Positions 1 through 15,000 of a DNA stretch of 64,000 nucleotides are shown here, one piece after another. The position numbers were made by a program, and so were the translations under genes. How positions within the stretch are numbered: position 1 is the stretch's first letter; each line of letters begins with the position of its first letter. Under the pieces are notes generated by a model. That model made no database searches. It saw only the letters and a program-made list of their open reading frames with translations, and was not told the origin of the DNA. This DNA is from Beroe forskalii (Eukaryota > Ctenophora > Nuda > Beroida > Beroidae): contig WFMF01000232.1 of assembly GCA_011033025.1 (NCBI GenBank), positions 1 through 64,000 on the forward strand. The letters are read 5' to 3'.

Positions 1-3000
1 ACATTCAACAATGCTTGTAAATAATGTAATTTGGCCCATGCTAAAACATCAAAAATAAACTCTCAGACACCGACGAATTCTTATAAACATCTCAATTAAT
101 TCACATTTTATCATCAACAAATCTGAAAAAAAGTATGAAGAAGGGGCAGTTCAAAGCAACTGCGCAAGATAAAAAAAGCGTCATCACTGATCACCATTCT
201 AACCCTTGACAATGACGTCACCAAACCTGGAGGGAGCAGCCAGGAAGAAGTCTTCCTTTTCCATCCTGAACTTGTATTTGTTGAGGAGAACCACGGTCTT
301 CCGGACTACTCCGAACCTACTGTCAAACTCCTGCTGCTTGTTTGTAACCTGAAATGATGGATGTTGAGTCAAAGTGATTTAATTATTCCTGATATAGGCT
401 AATTTCATTCTAACTCCTGTTGGTTATTTGTTTCATGAAAAGATGAGTCAAATTGAAAGTAAAACTGAAATGCGTAATAACATTATATTTAAACTTCCTA
501 GTTTAGTAATTAATATTAAACTTCTGACCCTGACCCCACAACTTCTCACCTTATTGAAGAGCTCTACTAGTTGCATGTACGCACTGGGTGCAATAGCCGC
601 GTCTGCAGGAGACGCACTGAGCGTCTTTATCAGCGTCTCAATCTGAGGCTCCGTCTCCAGCAAGAAATCCTCAATGTTCCCTAGCATCGTGTTACACTGC
701 GGGTTGAAAGAATTCTATTATCAGTTTTTTAAAACTTTAACAATAAAATTATTGAATAAAAATATTTGATATCTGAGAAATAGTGTTGCCGTTCTAAAAA
801 AATGAGCTCTGATATAATCTAAAAGTTGATGTTATTCTGAAAACTGTATTGGCCTAAGCTCAGTTACAATACCTGCTTGATCAGATACTCCGTAAACACG
901 TACACCCAGCGAGAGGCATGGGTCAGCAGGACTTGTTTTACTGGTTTAACATCCACACAGAGCCAGCCAATGGCAGCCTCGTCCTCACAGGCGCTGATGT
1001 TGTCGAACGCTGATTGGTAGGTGGAGATCTTCTTGTCGAAATCGTCGAGCGTGGGGACCCGACCCACGGAACCTGTGCCTGGGGAGAAATGAATTTAAGA
1101 GAAGTTAGGATACATTCATCAAATATTTTGAAGCTGCAATTTAATAACACAACTCGAGTCATAGAACCGTAAAACATGTAAGAGCTCAATTACTCAAAAA
1201 GTTGTTAGGTCTTCGAAATCCACAAAAACTATCAATATTCTCACCAGAGGAGTGAATGGAAGGAGCAAGGAAGTTACGTTCAGCTTGTCCCAGAATCAGA
1301 CTGTTACTCATCATGGACCTCGAACCATTCCTAGTATATGAGGGAGACATGAATCATTATGAAACGATGAAAATAAGGAACCCTGGATCAGAATCGACCT
1401 TTAACAAGAAATTAATAAAATCACCGATTTTCATCAGGAAACAAGTTTAACTTTTTATTAAACGGGTTTCATCTTCTGATACTACTTTATTACTAATCCC
1501 TAAACCGGTCTATAGAACTCTTTTACTACCTCGAAGTTGCGCCCTGTCGGCCATCCTCTGAGGGTTCTCTGGATTGAACAGTTAGCGGGAGACTCCTCCC
1601 GTTGATAAACTGAGAAAACACGTGGTGCGCGTCATCCTTCCACAGGTAGCTGTACCTGAAAAAAGAGGGGATTAGAAAGTTAGAAAGGGGTGCAAGGAGA
1701 AGGTTAGAAAGTTACAAAGTGGTGAAAGAAGGGTTAGAAAGGGAGAAAGGATAAGGGTTAGAAAGTTAGGAAGGGGATGAGAGAGGGCTCAGAAGGCTGG
1801 ATAAATGAACTACATGATTACATGAGAATAGAGGCAGTTTTCAACATACGGAAACGGTTAACTCATACCGACTCAGAAATTAGGAAAAAAGTCATCAGAA
1901 ATATTCCAGATTTTCACATTTTCAGACACCCCAACTCACTTCATGAAGTGCTCCTGAAGTTGCTGACATGACTGGTGGTTATCTTCCATCACTGCTTGGA
2001 TCTTGTTTACGATACTTTCAATCTCAGGGGTAGATCCTATCACCTGATGAGAGTATGGTTCATAAGTTTGACAGTTTGTAAGAAAGTTAGATCAAATCAC
2101 CTGATGAGTGTTTGGTTCATAAGTTTGACAGTTTGTCAGACAGACACGCCCACTGTGGAGTAATTCATAAACATAATAAGCATATAAAACGCAAGAAACA
2201 GTTGCAGTTTTATAGATAAAGTAATTTTTCGAATAAAGCACAGTAGTCAGTATGGTTCATAGGACTGTAAACGGTCAATTGAATTCAGATGCATCGTTAA
2301 CTTTGAAATAGAATTGGCATTGGCAATCTGCCAAAAGCCTAAATGTCTGGTAAGTCTCACCTTGGCATAGGACGCCTGATCAGGAATAAGTCGAGGTATG
2401 AGTTCACAGTACTCCACCATCTGGGTTACCCAGTTGTAAACCATTTCCTGGGGAGGAGCGGTTTCAATGAACATTCCTTTGAGCTCTTGAGAGAGTTCAT
2501 GGGTATAAAATTATCATGGGAAACTAAGGTGGGAAATCGCCAAAAAAGATAGTAGAAACTAAGGAGATATACCAATTTTACTTTTCTAATTTATTGGTAT
2601 CTCACCTGAACACTGGTGTCCGCTGAGGCCTTGTCAATAGGCGGGTGGTACTGCACCATTCCCCCTACCAGCTCCACTTTAACCAGGATCTTAGGTTTCT
2701 CTCCCGCATCCGTCATGGCGATCAGGTTGTAGAGTTGGGTCAGGGCATCCTTCATTGCTACTGTCAGCCCTGGAGAATGGGGAGTCAGGATATTTGGAAA
2801 GTTACGACCTGATTTTAGTTAAGCGGAACTAGGCAATTTTTAATAAATTGATAAGAAAAATAAAGCTCTGGGACAAGTGGAAGGTAAAATAGCAGTACCC
2901 AGAGATCCAGCAACTTATGCAGAGTACCAGCACAAAAAAGAATGGATGTCCGACAGAAAATTGGAAATTTACCTGTGGTCTGTGCTGGAAGAAAATCATA

Positions 3001-6000
3001 TTAGAACGAAGCAGTAGTAATAGAACAGTTAAAACTGAGATTTGAAGTAATAAAAACTTTTGCCCGAAACAATGAACAATTATCAACAGATAATCGATCT
3101 AATAACCCCAGTGAAGCAGAGCTAATACATGAAATACTGGTGTAAACATGGAAGAATAAGGACAGCAAGAGAAGACGTGGCTCAGAGCTTCAAAGGTGAA
3201 TCAATCGGGTATTATACTCACATTTGCAATTTGGAACCGTGGCCAAAAGCCATCTAAAATCTAAGAGTTGATCGTTTAATTCAAGTTCGCAAGAATTTTG
3301 AAATTCCTACTTAGACCTTTTTTCTCCAATTCTCTACCATCCCCCAAGACGAAACTAAGTTTGACCTCCAAAGTTTAATAGATTAACAAACCTGAGCTGA
3401 TGAGGTTATCCAGATACTCAGATAGAGGATATAACCCCCCAACTAACCCCTCAACAAACCCACCTGAGCTGATGAGGTTATCCAGGTAGAGAATATAGCT
3501 CTGCCAGGCAGGACTGTTCTCTGAGATCTGCAGCAGTTTGTGGACCTCCTTCACCACACTGCTGATCTTCGTACCGTACAGGTTAGCCAGGACTCCGTAG
3601 CCTTCTGACACCTGCGTGGGGTAGATCTGCAGCTCTTTTAGCTTCTCTTGTTTCAAGACACACGACAACTTACGTCTTTTTTCGAGACACGCCACGAGAA
3701 CTTACGACTTCTTCAAGACACACGAATAAGTTAGTTAGACACGTGCTACTTCTTTTTCAAGACAAATAAATAGCTTCGTAAAAAAACGTTATACCTATTT
3801 CTTTTTTAAAAAGAAAGGTGAGGTTCTCTGTAAGTCTGAAATTTGCACTTCCAAAATAATGATTATCCTGCAACTACCTACCTCCTTCTGCTTGACAATC
3901 CAGTCCTCGATGAAGCAGGGCTCATCGCTCGTAAAGAGGCTCTGACACAGGTACTCGTGCCAGTGTTCCACTTTAGCTTCAATCTGTGCCTGCGCTGCCT
4001 GAGCATGGGAAACGAACTGTTAAACCCAACCGAAATACCGGTAAACCGGCTGTTTTAAGCCTTCTGAATTTATTGAGAAATGGTTACTGGATTTATTGAG
4101 AAATGGTAACCGGTTGTTACCTGGACGGCCTGTAGCTTTTTGAAGCAATCTTCGAGAATCAGGGAGGTGGCTTCCTCGATGAAGTCATCGGTTTCAAGAC
4201 TCTTCCACGTCAGAGAATTCTTGCCTGTGGGGGAAATGGCAGGGAATTAGAGGTAGAATCTGAGTTAATCTACTTAGATTCGAGTATTTGGGGGATGTAG
4301 CCCAAAAATCCCCAGCCCAAGAATCAGAAAATGGGGGAGGGCCTTGTTTTTTGTTTCCTACTAAAGCTTCTGATGATAGCATTCTCGAATCATTTATAAC
4401 TTCTAATCTTCATGCTCTTGGTTTTCTCTCTATTCGTTTCGTAGCAATGTGAAGAAGTCTATGAGCTTTGATGAGAAATAGGACAATAGAAAATTGAATT
4501 TAATATACAAAAGTTAAAATTCAAGAAATAAGTTGATTTAAATTTATAATTTAAAGGTTGATGACGGAGTAGAATTCCGAAAATATTCCCGATGTCAGTT
4601 TATTAAATCAGAATTACTTATCAAAATCAGCTTCTTTTATTTTGTCGCAGAGACTATATTCATCATTAATCAATATCAATGCGACTAATGAACAGTGATC
4701 CGATCATTCAGTAAAGAAACATCGTTTATTGTTATAACTTTACTTGTCCTATCACTATATTTCTCATCGAACTACAAAAGAAATCTCTTTTCTTCACTCC
4801 TCTACTAGAAAAATAGTAAATATGGAATTCTGAGAATGTGATTAATCCTTGAATCTGATTATAACTGGATTCCCTTTCACTTTCACTTTTCCAGGTAACT
4901 AGTTTTCTGTTTGACAGAAAATGGTGCATGTCACTGGTCACATGACGGAATGTAACTTGTTGCCACAGCTCACACACAAACAACTGAAGCCACGTGGCTA
5001 TTAAAGAGTGTTGAGGTGGTTTCTCTTGAGGTGCTGTTGTGATCAGCAATCAGCCGAGCCTCAAGAGTTAGTAAAAAAATAAAATAAAAAAGCGAAAATT
5101 GAACAATCATTAAGATTGCCATCATGTCATTATGTCATGTGGTCCACCGGGTCGCGTGACGCGTGACCCTTTTTGTTATAGCCCAGTCGTTCTGCAAGAA
5201 CAATTCTTTTTTCCTTTCAGGCAAACTTTTCATCCATTGCCGCTGCATATCGCTACAGGCTTAACCTTTATTTTCAGTTTAGAATGTTAGAATGTTAGAA
5301 TGAAATTGATGGATTTTAAACAAATCTTGAGCAATCGAGTTCCTGTAGCGAGAATCTGTAGCGAGAATCTCGCGCGATTGTTTCTAGCTTTCTAGGAATC
5401 TTATCTCTTTACTAGGCCCGAGGCGGCAATAAATCGTCGGTCAGATTCTGCAGGATACCAATCCGATTAACGCAGTTATTCCCCGGCTGCCCCGCGAAAC
5501 ATTAGTTACATCTCAACTAATTAAATATTATTCCCTGATCAGATCTTCCCTACGCGTTTAGACGGTGTCCACGTCAGCAACGCGTGTGTAGGAAAGCTGA
5601 ATGTATTGTTTATTTTACCAGTTCCGATCCTACGCTATGAGGTGTGTTTATCTTGTCACTCTTTCTCGGTTATCTCAATTCTATAACTATTATTGCTCAT
5701 TGTTACAGCTGGTTCTTCTCTTTTTACCAGCATTTCATAACCTTATCACTTCCTCTAGCTGAATCGTCACACCATGAGATGTCTGATCGTTGTGAGCGCC
5801 CTCCTGGGCGTGACCTACGCCATAAAATGTCACGTTGGAGGTGACTGGAAGACCACAGACGGTGATGTTTTCTGTGACGGGGGCGAGAGCGATTGTGCCG
5901 GGGTAAGTTAAAGATTTTTAGATTCTTAGTGTCTTACATTCTTAGGTTCTTAGACTCTAAGTTTTTTAGATTCTTACTTTCTAAATTTATAAAAAGTCAG

Positions 6001-9000
6001 TAAATGTCACGAATGTTTCTATTTTCGTAGTTTTTAAGCAATTCCAACCCCTCGCCCTCCAGCCCCCCTGGACCGCCTACACGGGATACAACGGCGGACC
6101 TTTCGCCTGCGGGGCGTGCGACGGAGCTGCCGGCTGCGTCGACTGCGACACCGGCAGTAAGTCAACAAATTATCAAATTCAAGTAGTTATAACGACGGCA
6201 GTAAGTCAACAACCAATCAAATTCAAGTATTTATAACACCGGCAGTAAGTCAACAACTTATCAAGTCATGTAGTTATAACAATGGCAGTAAGTCAACGGC
6301 AGTAAGTCACGAATCTGGGGTTGTGTTGAGAAACACACTTTGTATTATATACCAACATTTGACATAATAGCTACTAAACCTGACTGATTTGAATCCAGTT
6401 TCACATCATTAATACGTATTTTTAATGCACTAAATAAAGACTGACAAAACATTTTCGGGAATTTAGGTACCTCACTACAAATTGGAAATTTCAGACGGCG
6501 TTCTCGCGACAAATACGAAACATTTCTCATCACTTTCAGATAACTGTAACGCTAAGACTGTTGAAACCTACGGGTGTTACGAGTGGACTTATGCCGACCA
6601 GATGTGGAGTCAGTCGACAGAAGCTACCGAATGCTTGATCGCTGACGACGAGAAGAAATTGTGTAACGCGTAAGTATATCATTCTCAAAAGTATTTCCTT
6701 GTTTTCGGCAGACAAGTTCCCTGGTGAGTGGTTTTGTAGATTCACCAGTGTTGTTGAAACTGAGTTTCTGATTAATTGATATAATGGATGATAATATGAT
6801 CTGGAAAATTAATTTCGGGCGCCAGTTCCTGGTGTCTCGACCTTTTATCAAGGCACGGCGTGAAAGCGCGCAGAAATTACCCAAGAAAAATCCGAGCCTG
6901 GTTGTATGACCATGTTTATACTAAAATTACAAAGATTTGGGAATGAAAGCCCACCTAATAATAATTTTTCCCTAAAATCAACTCTAACCCTAAAACCCAC
7001 TCTAACCCTATAACCCTTCACCCAGACCTGATCGCAACGTGGCCGAATCCGGTACCTACACTGCTCAACTGAAGGGTTGCGGCCCCTGCGTGGTGTCCGA
7101 GAAGACTGCCTTGAACTGTCTGGAGTGCGACTCCGACAAGTGCAATGGCGCCGCCTCCTTCTCTGCCAGCTTCCTTCTAGCCGCCATCCTCACCGCCTTC
7201 TACACCATGTAAAGTGGCAGTAGTGCGCCGCCTTCTACACGGCGTAAAGTGGCAGTGGTGCGCCGCCTTCTACACCATGTAAAGTGGCAGTGGTGCGCTG
7301 AATTGCGGCGCTTTTTCGTAAGGCGCGTGAATAAAGTACTCACTTAGCTATGTATGCTCAGTCACACACTCTAAAGCTATAGAATGACGTGTTGTACTAC
7401 ACCGCGCAACTTTCTAGGTAATTGTTGGACAAATGCGGAAAATGTGTTCTATGTTGTTATGTTGTGGGACAGAAAATGGTTAAGTTTTAAATACGATGCA
7501 TCGTTTACCTATGAATTTTTAATCAGAATCTGGCACAGAATTTTATTTCAAGTTTTATTTTAAGTGTCAGAAGTTAATCATTACTTTCATAATTCAAGAT
7601 TTCAACTGCAAAATTTATTTTCGTTTACTCCAAGATAATATGTTCATTGAATTAACGTCTTATAAGCTTTGATTTTGAATTCCGTCTAACCACTGAAATT
7701 ACGAAATTTCTGGTCGGGCCATTGAGTCTATGTAAATGCATTAAAAATGCGATTTTAAAGCGAGAAATCATTGTAAAGTAAGTAAGTAACAAAGTGCGAA
7801 ATTGTAACCAAAAAAACAGAAAAAATCACCACAAAAAAGTCTTGGTATTTTTGGGCTCCATACCGGATACCCCAGTATTTACAAGTTACAGTAATTATTG
7901 TATTTTATTATTGTATTTTTCGTAAGGCGACTCTTTATCTTTTTGGCAATTACCAAACTCTCTATCTTTTAAACCATGAAATATCAAATCCTCATCGTAC
8001 CTTGTTTGAGTAGCGCCTCAATCTGCGCTATCTTAGCCGTGAACAACTGCTCCTCGTGAGGGCGTATCTTGCTCCTCAACTTGTTGTAGTGACTGGCGAT
8101 GGTGTCTAGTCGTGCAGCTGTCAGTTTCAGAGTGTTCGTGTCCACCTGACACAAAGTTAGGGTTATAGTTATGTGTCATACTCATAGAATTTCTTCTTGA
8201 ATATCATAAGCTAGTCACTCAGAAATCATCGATATTTGAGACAACTTCTTTTGTCCGAGTGCAAAGCTTTTCAGAGTAACAAAACCTTCAAGAAATTTGG
8301 ATCTGTAGCAAAAACAGCCGATTATTTTAATCACTGCTAAAAAAATTGTCGTAGCACCTGTTCTAGGAGTGACTTGACGCTGGGTGGTATGTCCTCTTGG
8401 TCCGGTACAAACTGCACTTCCTTCAGAACCAGCAGCAGCGTTCGGTCAAGGTTTACCTGAACGTTTTAATTGAATTATATACCCTATCAATCGACTGTCT
8501 ATGATGTATCAAGTAACACTAACAGTTTAAATATCCAGGAATGTTCGAACATAAATCTGAACTTTTCACACAAAGTTTCATTAAAATTCAATGATTGTCC
8601 AGCTGATTTATTCCTAACTTACCTTAATGAGGGCCCTCATCAATGTTCACGTAGAGGTTCTGAGTGAGTTTGGAAGTGAGTTCTGAATCCACGTCCGTTC
8701 TCCACCTGCTGTCGACTTGTTTGACGGCTTTGTCAATTGTCTCAATCACTGAGTCGTACTGAACTCTCAGCTTCCAGCCCTGAGATTCATTAGTTCATTT
8801 TAGCCTTTTAGGTGCAAAAGTAAGACCTGTTTCAAAAAATAATATCCTAAAACCATAAAATAAACGTTTTTTTAAAATTATTTTACTCTCATTACTTCTG
8901 AGTTATCGTTCAGATAATTTGACTTTCCTTTTTTAACCCTTCCCATCTCACCTCGTCATTAATTTAAATGAGCAGTGTCCATTCCCCCCATCCCATCTCA

Positions 9001-12000
9001 CCTCGTCATTGTTGAGGAGCTCAGGAATAGTGTTCCTCAGCTTCTCCATGGGTCGGTGTATCCGCTCTTTAAGAGCCCTCAACCAGCACATGTGAGAGGC
9101 AGTGTCAGGCACATTCCTGTGACTGGGGACACACCCCTGCCGGTCCAGGATGTCTTTAACGTTCAGGACTTCCTCCATCATTCCTGGGAGAGATGAGATT
9201 AGTCAGAGGGTTAAGGAAGGAGTTTAAAAAGTGATAGGGCTAAATAAATCACAAGAAAATAATAAAAACATTTTCGGTGAGTTGGAGCAAGGAGAGAGGT
9301 AAGTTCAAATGTTCAAATTTCAACATCAGATTCGTATGGTTTCACTTCATTTACCTGACACGATGTTAGCTAGTTTGTCTGACAGAGCTTTCTGGACACT
9401 CTCCCTCCCGCTAACCCCAGCAAACACCTGAAAATAATGAAGTGTCAGAGGAAATTGGAGGAATTATATAGAAGGGATGGGAGGAAAATGGAGGAATTTT
9501 ATAGAAGGGATGGGAGGAAACTGGAGGAATTTTATAGAAGGGATGGGAGGAGGGAAATAAGGGAGGATTGGTGGAAACTATGGGGGATGATAGAGCCGAG
9601 ATGCATTCATAATTTCATACTTTTAAAGAGCAGATGAGAAGTAAAGATTGAATAATTTTCAATATGATCCTCTGCTGGCATTTTGCCGTGTTTGGCCAAT
9701 TGGACAAATCCCAAAATAACCTCTCATTCTCATCTCCTCATGAACTAAAATACGCGCGAATCGCTACTTATCATCATTTTAAATAATTTATATTGTTTGA
9801 AACAGCTCACATAGAAACACTTTAAACTGAGTGCATTGTGCGCAGTAACTATTTTCCAGTAACTACTACCCCAGTAGCATATCACTTCTTCGCACGCTGG
9901 CACTATTGACGATAGAGCAAATACTTTTAAATGTGTTTGGATCTCAACTTATTGTTATGCTAACAAGCATTTACTTAAATAACATCAATAACATATTGAA
10001 CGCATTATGCATGTAACTCACAGCGTTAAGTAAGATAAAAGAGCCTTAAATATACAATCCTGATGTACATTCACACAAAAAGGATATTGGTACTGATTGA
10101 CACCAAATCGTTATAAAACTGTGCCAGTATTGTGATATTAAAGTATATTAAGTATTGCAGAGTGTCGTTTACGATAGCTTAATCTTGAATTTAGACAGTC
10201 AATTTAAAAGTGCATCTTACATGCAAAAATGCATGTCACCTTTCAGGTCATTCATAGAAGCTTATTAAAATTGTCTGTAGTCACAAATTTGCATTTTGTA
10301 AGATGATGTCTTATCAACATAAGACCGCAATTTAATGATTTTCAAGTAAATCGAGACTCCGTGGTATCCTAATGAAATGGTCATACTTGCTCAAGACAAG
10401 AGTTGTTTAAAATCCACCAATTTCAATTGCGATCCTTGCTTTTGTCACGAAAACCTCAGGCATTTCATCTTCACTGTTAAAATCAATCAAAAATTGTCAC
10501 AATAACAAAACTGAATACCTACTACTTCAGGTCTTCAACAACCTATTACTCTATTAGAATTTGTCAGAACCTACCTCCAGCAGCCTAATGTGAGCTGATG
10601 TGTTAGCACACCGATCAAAGCAAATCCTCATCACGTGACTCATCTGAGCCTCCAGATCCCGGACCAGGGCCCGGAACTCAAAGAATTCCTGCTCAAACTC
10701 CTCGTCTTGCTTAGAAACATCGAGAACATTTTGTTCTGGAGGAGAATAAATGTTAATTAATTAACGAAAGGTCATCAACAAGAAGTAAACGATTAAAGTA
10801 GTTTCAGAATTGCATAAGTAGGTTATATGTCATGGAATAGTTTCATTCAAGCATTCAGCTGTACTCTATTGATTGGGATAATAGCGTTGGATTGAGCATC
10901 TATGATTTCTATCAATAACTGTTGACTTAAGTCTGATGAAACATCATGTCAGATTTAGGCATAATAGAGTAATGAAAAAGGTTTATTAATACTTTAATAG
11001 AGTAATAGGTTTGAATTATGGTAGTATGGTGAAATCGTTAAAATATTTGGTTTAACTGCCCGAGTACCTGTTAGGGTCATGAAGCTCTCCATTGCAGCAT
11101 TGAATCGAGAGTGGATCTCTGTTACTATCGTATCTGAAACAGAAATATCAGATTGTCTAAATGTGTTAAAGATATATCAGATTGCCGAGTGAGTCACATA
11201 ATGAATTATGGATGAAAACAAAATGCTTTCCAAGAACAGAATGCCTTATTTTATAATATAGAAACATGAGTTTCAAACCACGTAGACCCTTTTTAAATGA
11301 TTTGTCATACTTCTCATTCTTCCAAGATTTATACCCAGAACTTCCTATCTCCACCTACTTATGGAGGACATCATCCCCAAACGCCGCCTATCTCCCCTAC
11401 TCACCCAGACTCTTGTTTCCCACGCCGCCTATCTCCCCCTACTCACCCAGACTCTTGTTTCCCACGCCGCCTATCTCCCCTAATTAAACTGACCAGATTT
11501 TCCCAGACTCTTCACGCCTATTCTAATAACCCCTCTCCCACACCACCCTCGGACTTACCCAGACTCTTGTTTCCCACGCCGCCTATCTCCCCCTACTTAC
11601 CCAGACTCTTGTTTCCCACGCCGCCTATCTCCGCCACGTTCTCCAGATTCTTGAAGTGCTGCGCAGTATCTCCCCCAAGTCCAGACTCTTGTTCCCCCGT
11701 TCCATCCCCTGTTGAGCCCGGACTCTTGGGGGCTGCATTCCCCTACCACCCAGACTCTTGTTTCCACTGTTGGGGTCATCACCCAGTGTCTTGGTTAATG
11801 TGCTGAATCTCCCCTACTCACCCAGACTCTTGTTTCAGGTTAGAGGGTCACGTTCTCCAGATTCTTGAAGTGCTGCGCAGTGTGCACCAAGTCCAGCACA
11901 TCATTAGCCCGTTCCATGAAACTGTTGAGCACAGAGAAGGGGGCTGCGTTCCGAGCAGGCCAGGGGGAGTTACCCCATCTGTTGGGGTCATCCTCCGGGG

Positions 12001-15000
12001 TGTCGGGGTTGTTAATGCTGAACATCCCTGGAGGGGATACTAGGGGGTCAGGTTAGAGGGGGTGCTGAGAGAATGTATTAGGGGGATACTAGGGGGGCAA
12101 ATTAGGAGGGGATACTAGGGGGTCAGGTTAGAGGGGGTTAAATTAGGAGTGGATACTAGGGGTCAGGTTAGAGGGGTCAAATTAGGAGGGGATACTAGGG
12201 GGTGAGGTTAGAGGGGGTCAGGTTAGAGGGGATACTAGGGGGTGAGGTTAGAGATGGGTCAAATTAGGAGGGGATACTAGGGGTCAGGTTAGAGGGGGTA
12301 AAATAACTGCTTTACTAGGGGGGTTAAAGGGGGGGGGAAATTAGGGGGGAGGTTAGGGGATCAAATTAGAGGGGGTCAAATTAGGAGGGGATACTAGGGG
12401 GTAAGGTTAGAGGGGGTCAAATTAGGAGGGGATAATAAGGGGATTAAATTAGAAGGTATAGGTACTGAGGGGTTGAGTTAGGAGGGGAAAACACGATCAA
12501 GAATCATAACTGCAAAATTAATTACATGGTAAATATTTGGTTAATTCTAACTTTCTTAATCAATGAATCATGTGTAATGCCACGCTTTCAATGGCATATT
12601 CTCTATATTTCTGCTGTGTAAAAACAGCACTATGTTGTTGCCTCATTCTAATATTCTTTAGTTCTTACCGTGGTGTCGTTTCATGTGCATGGTAATGAAG
12701 GGTCCAGACACCGTCTTTAATCCCGTTCTCACTCTTCTTATTCTCGTTATACTCGTTTAGTTTCTCCTTGTTGTACTCATTACACTTCTCACGCTTATCA
12801 AGATAGCAACCTGGAACAAGTAACGAGATAAGATATGACAACTTTTAGGACACGAGACAAAAATCCCGAGATTTGGGACGCCTTAAGAGTGTTGTCGGAA
12901 ATACATACGGTTGTTATTGAAATATCATTTCATTGCAAATGGACAAAATTCCATAAAAGCATAAAAACCTATCAAAATATGAAAGATCATGTAATTTGTA
13001 GGTACCTATCGATATCAATGTATCGATTTAAATTCAACTCCAACCCACCCCTGAACTTGGCACACAGTCTGAGAGCGTGTTTGAGGTTAGCGAAGGCGTT
13101 CTCCGTGTCACTGAGGATGTGAGGTCCCACGAAGCGGTGTGCACTGCTGACCACCAGCGCTGATAGGTGCCGCAGCAGACGCTTGAAGTTCTTTGGTTCG
13201 TGGTAGTAACGGCTGTGTCGCCAGATCAGGTCTGAGGGAATGGAATGGTTTTACTTGAGATTTCAACCTAATTCAAACCTTATTTATTGCAGTTTATTAA
13301 AAGATCGGATGTGCTATCAACAATTTATGTATTATACATAAATTAATATTATTAACAAATGAATCGACAACAAATGTCATTTGTCACAGACCTAGCAAGT
13401 GGACAATGGGAGCTACGATAGTGATGGCTTTGTCAGTCGACGATATGTTAGCCAGCTTCACGAGATAGGGTTCCAAGGGCCTCAAGTACATGATATTATC
13501 TTCAGTCTCAGATAATGCCTGAAACAGGAAAAGGGTGAACACCATCTAAGGACCTAATCAAACAAAACATTTGAAAATATGGTCCTTTGAACAGTAAAAT
13601 TTCATGTTACACGAAGTACGAACAGGTCAAATTTCCCAATATTAAACTGAAATTCTTATATAATACCTGTTTGATGTCTTCCACAACTAGAGTGAAAGAC
13701 TTGGCGTACACGTTTCCCAAATTAGCTAGCTCTTTAAGGATTTGGGAAGCTAGTCTGCTGTCTAGTTGGGATAGGATGGAGTTCAGCATCGCCTGCCTGT
13801 CTTCCCAAACCTACAGGAAAGAATTCGGATCAGTGATGAAATTATCTAAACTGGAGATGATTTTGGACGGGAGAACAGTACATGATTACATTAAGACTCA
13901 ATCCATAGATCATGCCATTATGCCAATCCCCGCTTAAAACTTACTTTTAGTTCTGCGATGGGTCCTATCTCGCTCTTAGCTTTGAGGCTCTCTCCAAATC
14001 CAACTTGAGCGCTACTCTGATCTGCTTAGTCCAGGAAATGACAGTGGTCTCAAGGATGACAATGACACTGCTGCTGACAGTGCTAGACTCTAGCAACACG
14101 TCAAGTAAGGGTACAGGTAACACTACGTCGCCCTGGGAGGAATAAAATGTAGAAAGAAAGCAAATGGAAACAAGAATCCATTTTGGTTATTAGACAAGTA
14201 TCTAATAATTCATCAGACCAACTTCAATAATCATGATGCAATACGTTATATTTGAGAAGGTATCTTGGTAGGACGTACCCTAAGACAGCTACAGAATACG
14301 AAATGACACATCATGTGTTTAACTCACCCGTTCGTTTCCCGCAGTGATCTGGAGAATAGAAGCGAGCTTGTGGAGGTTCTCCATCATCTTCTCGCCCTTA
14401 TGCGAGTCTTCAGAGAACATGAGGGGCACGAAGACACTGTCCATCATTCCTTCTATCTGCTCCACAGAGTTCCTACGGGAGAGAAAAATGATGGGGAGGA
14501 AAATGTGCTTGAAGACAATCACGACATTGGACAACTTAGTGAAACAATCTTACAACATAATCACAACATCTATCGTGATTCATGGTTTATCTTTAAATTG
14601 AAAACGTAAAAACAAATGAAACTTACTGTGACAAGTCGAAGAGCATGACACTTTCATCGCAGGCATCTTTTCTAACTTTTCCAACATGAGGACACTTGAG
14701 AAATACAAGCGACTTGTCAGTGCTGGGGACTGTGTTCAGGGACACAGTTATCCCGGAGCTCTCAACCCCAATGAAGAGCCTCCTTACATCTTCATTGTTC
14801 AGAAACTCCAACAGAACATCCCTGGGGGAGCAAAAATAATACATAGAAAATAATCAAATATAGAGGAGGTATTACAGTATACCTCATATCACAAATAAGA
14901 TATTACAGAATATTTTAGTGACTTACTTGCTGGTTTGGTCTGCAAAGAGAGCTTTAATCTGCTCTGACTTCACTGACAAAGATAGTGCTAATTTACTGTC

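Noticed and set aside
11297-11806. 169-codon proline/serine-rich open frame on the plus strand
   Set aside because: It is the antisense of tandem copies of a dynein exon end; the open frame follows from the repeat.
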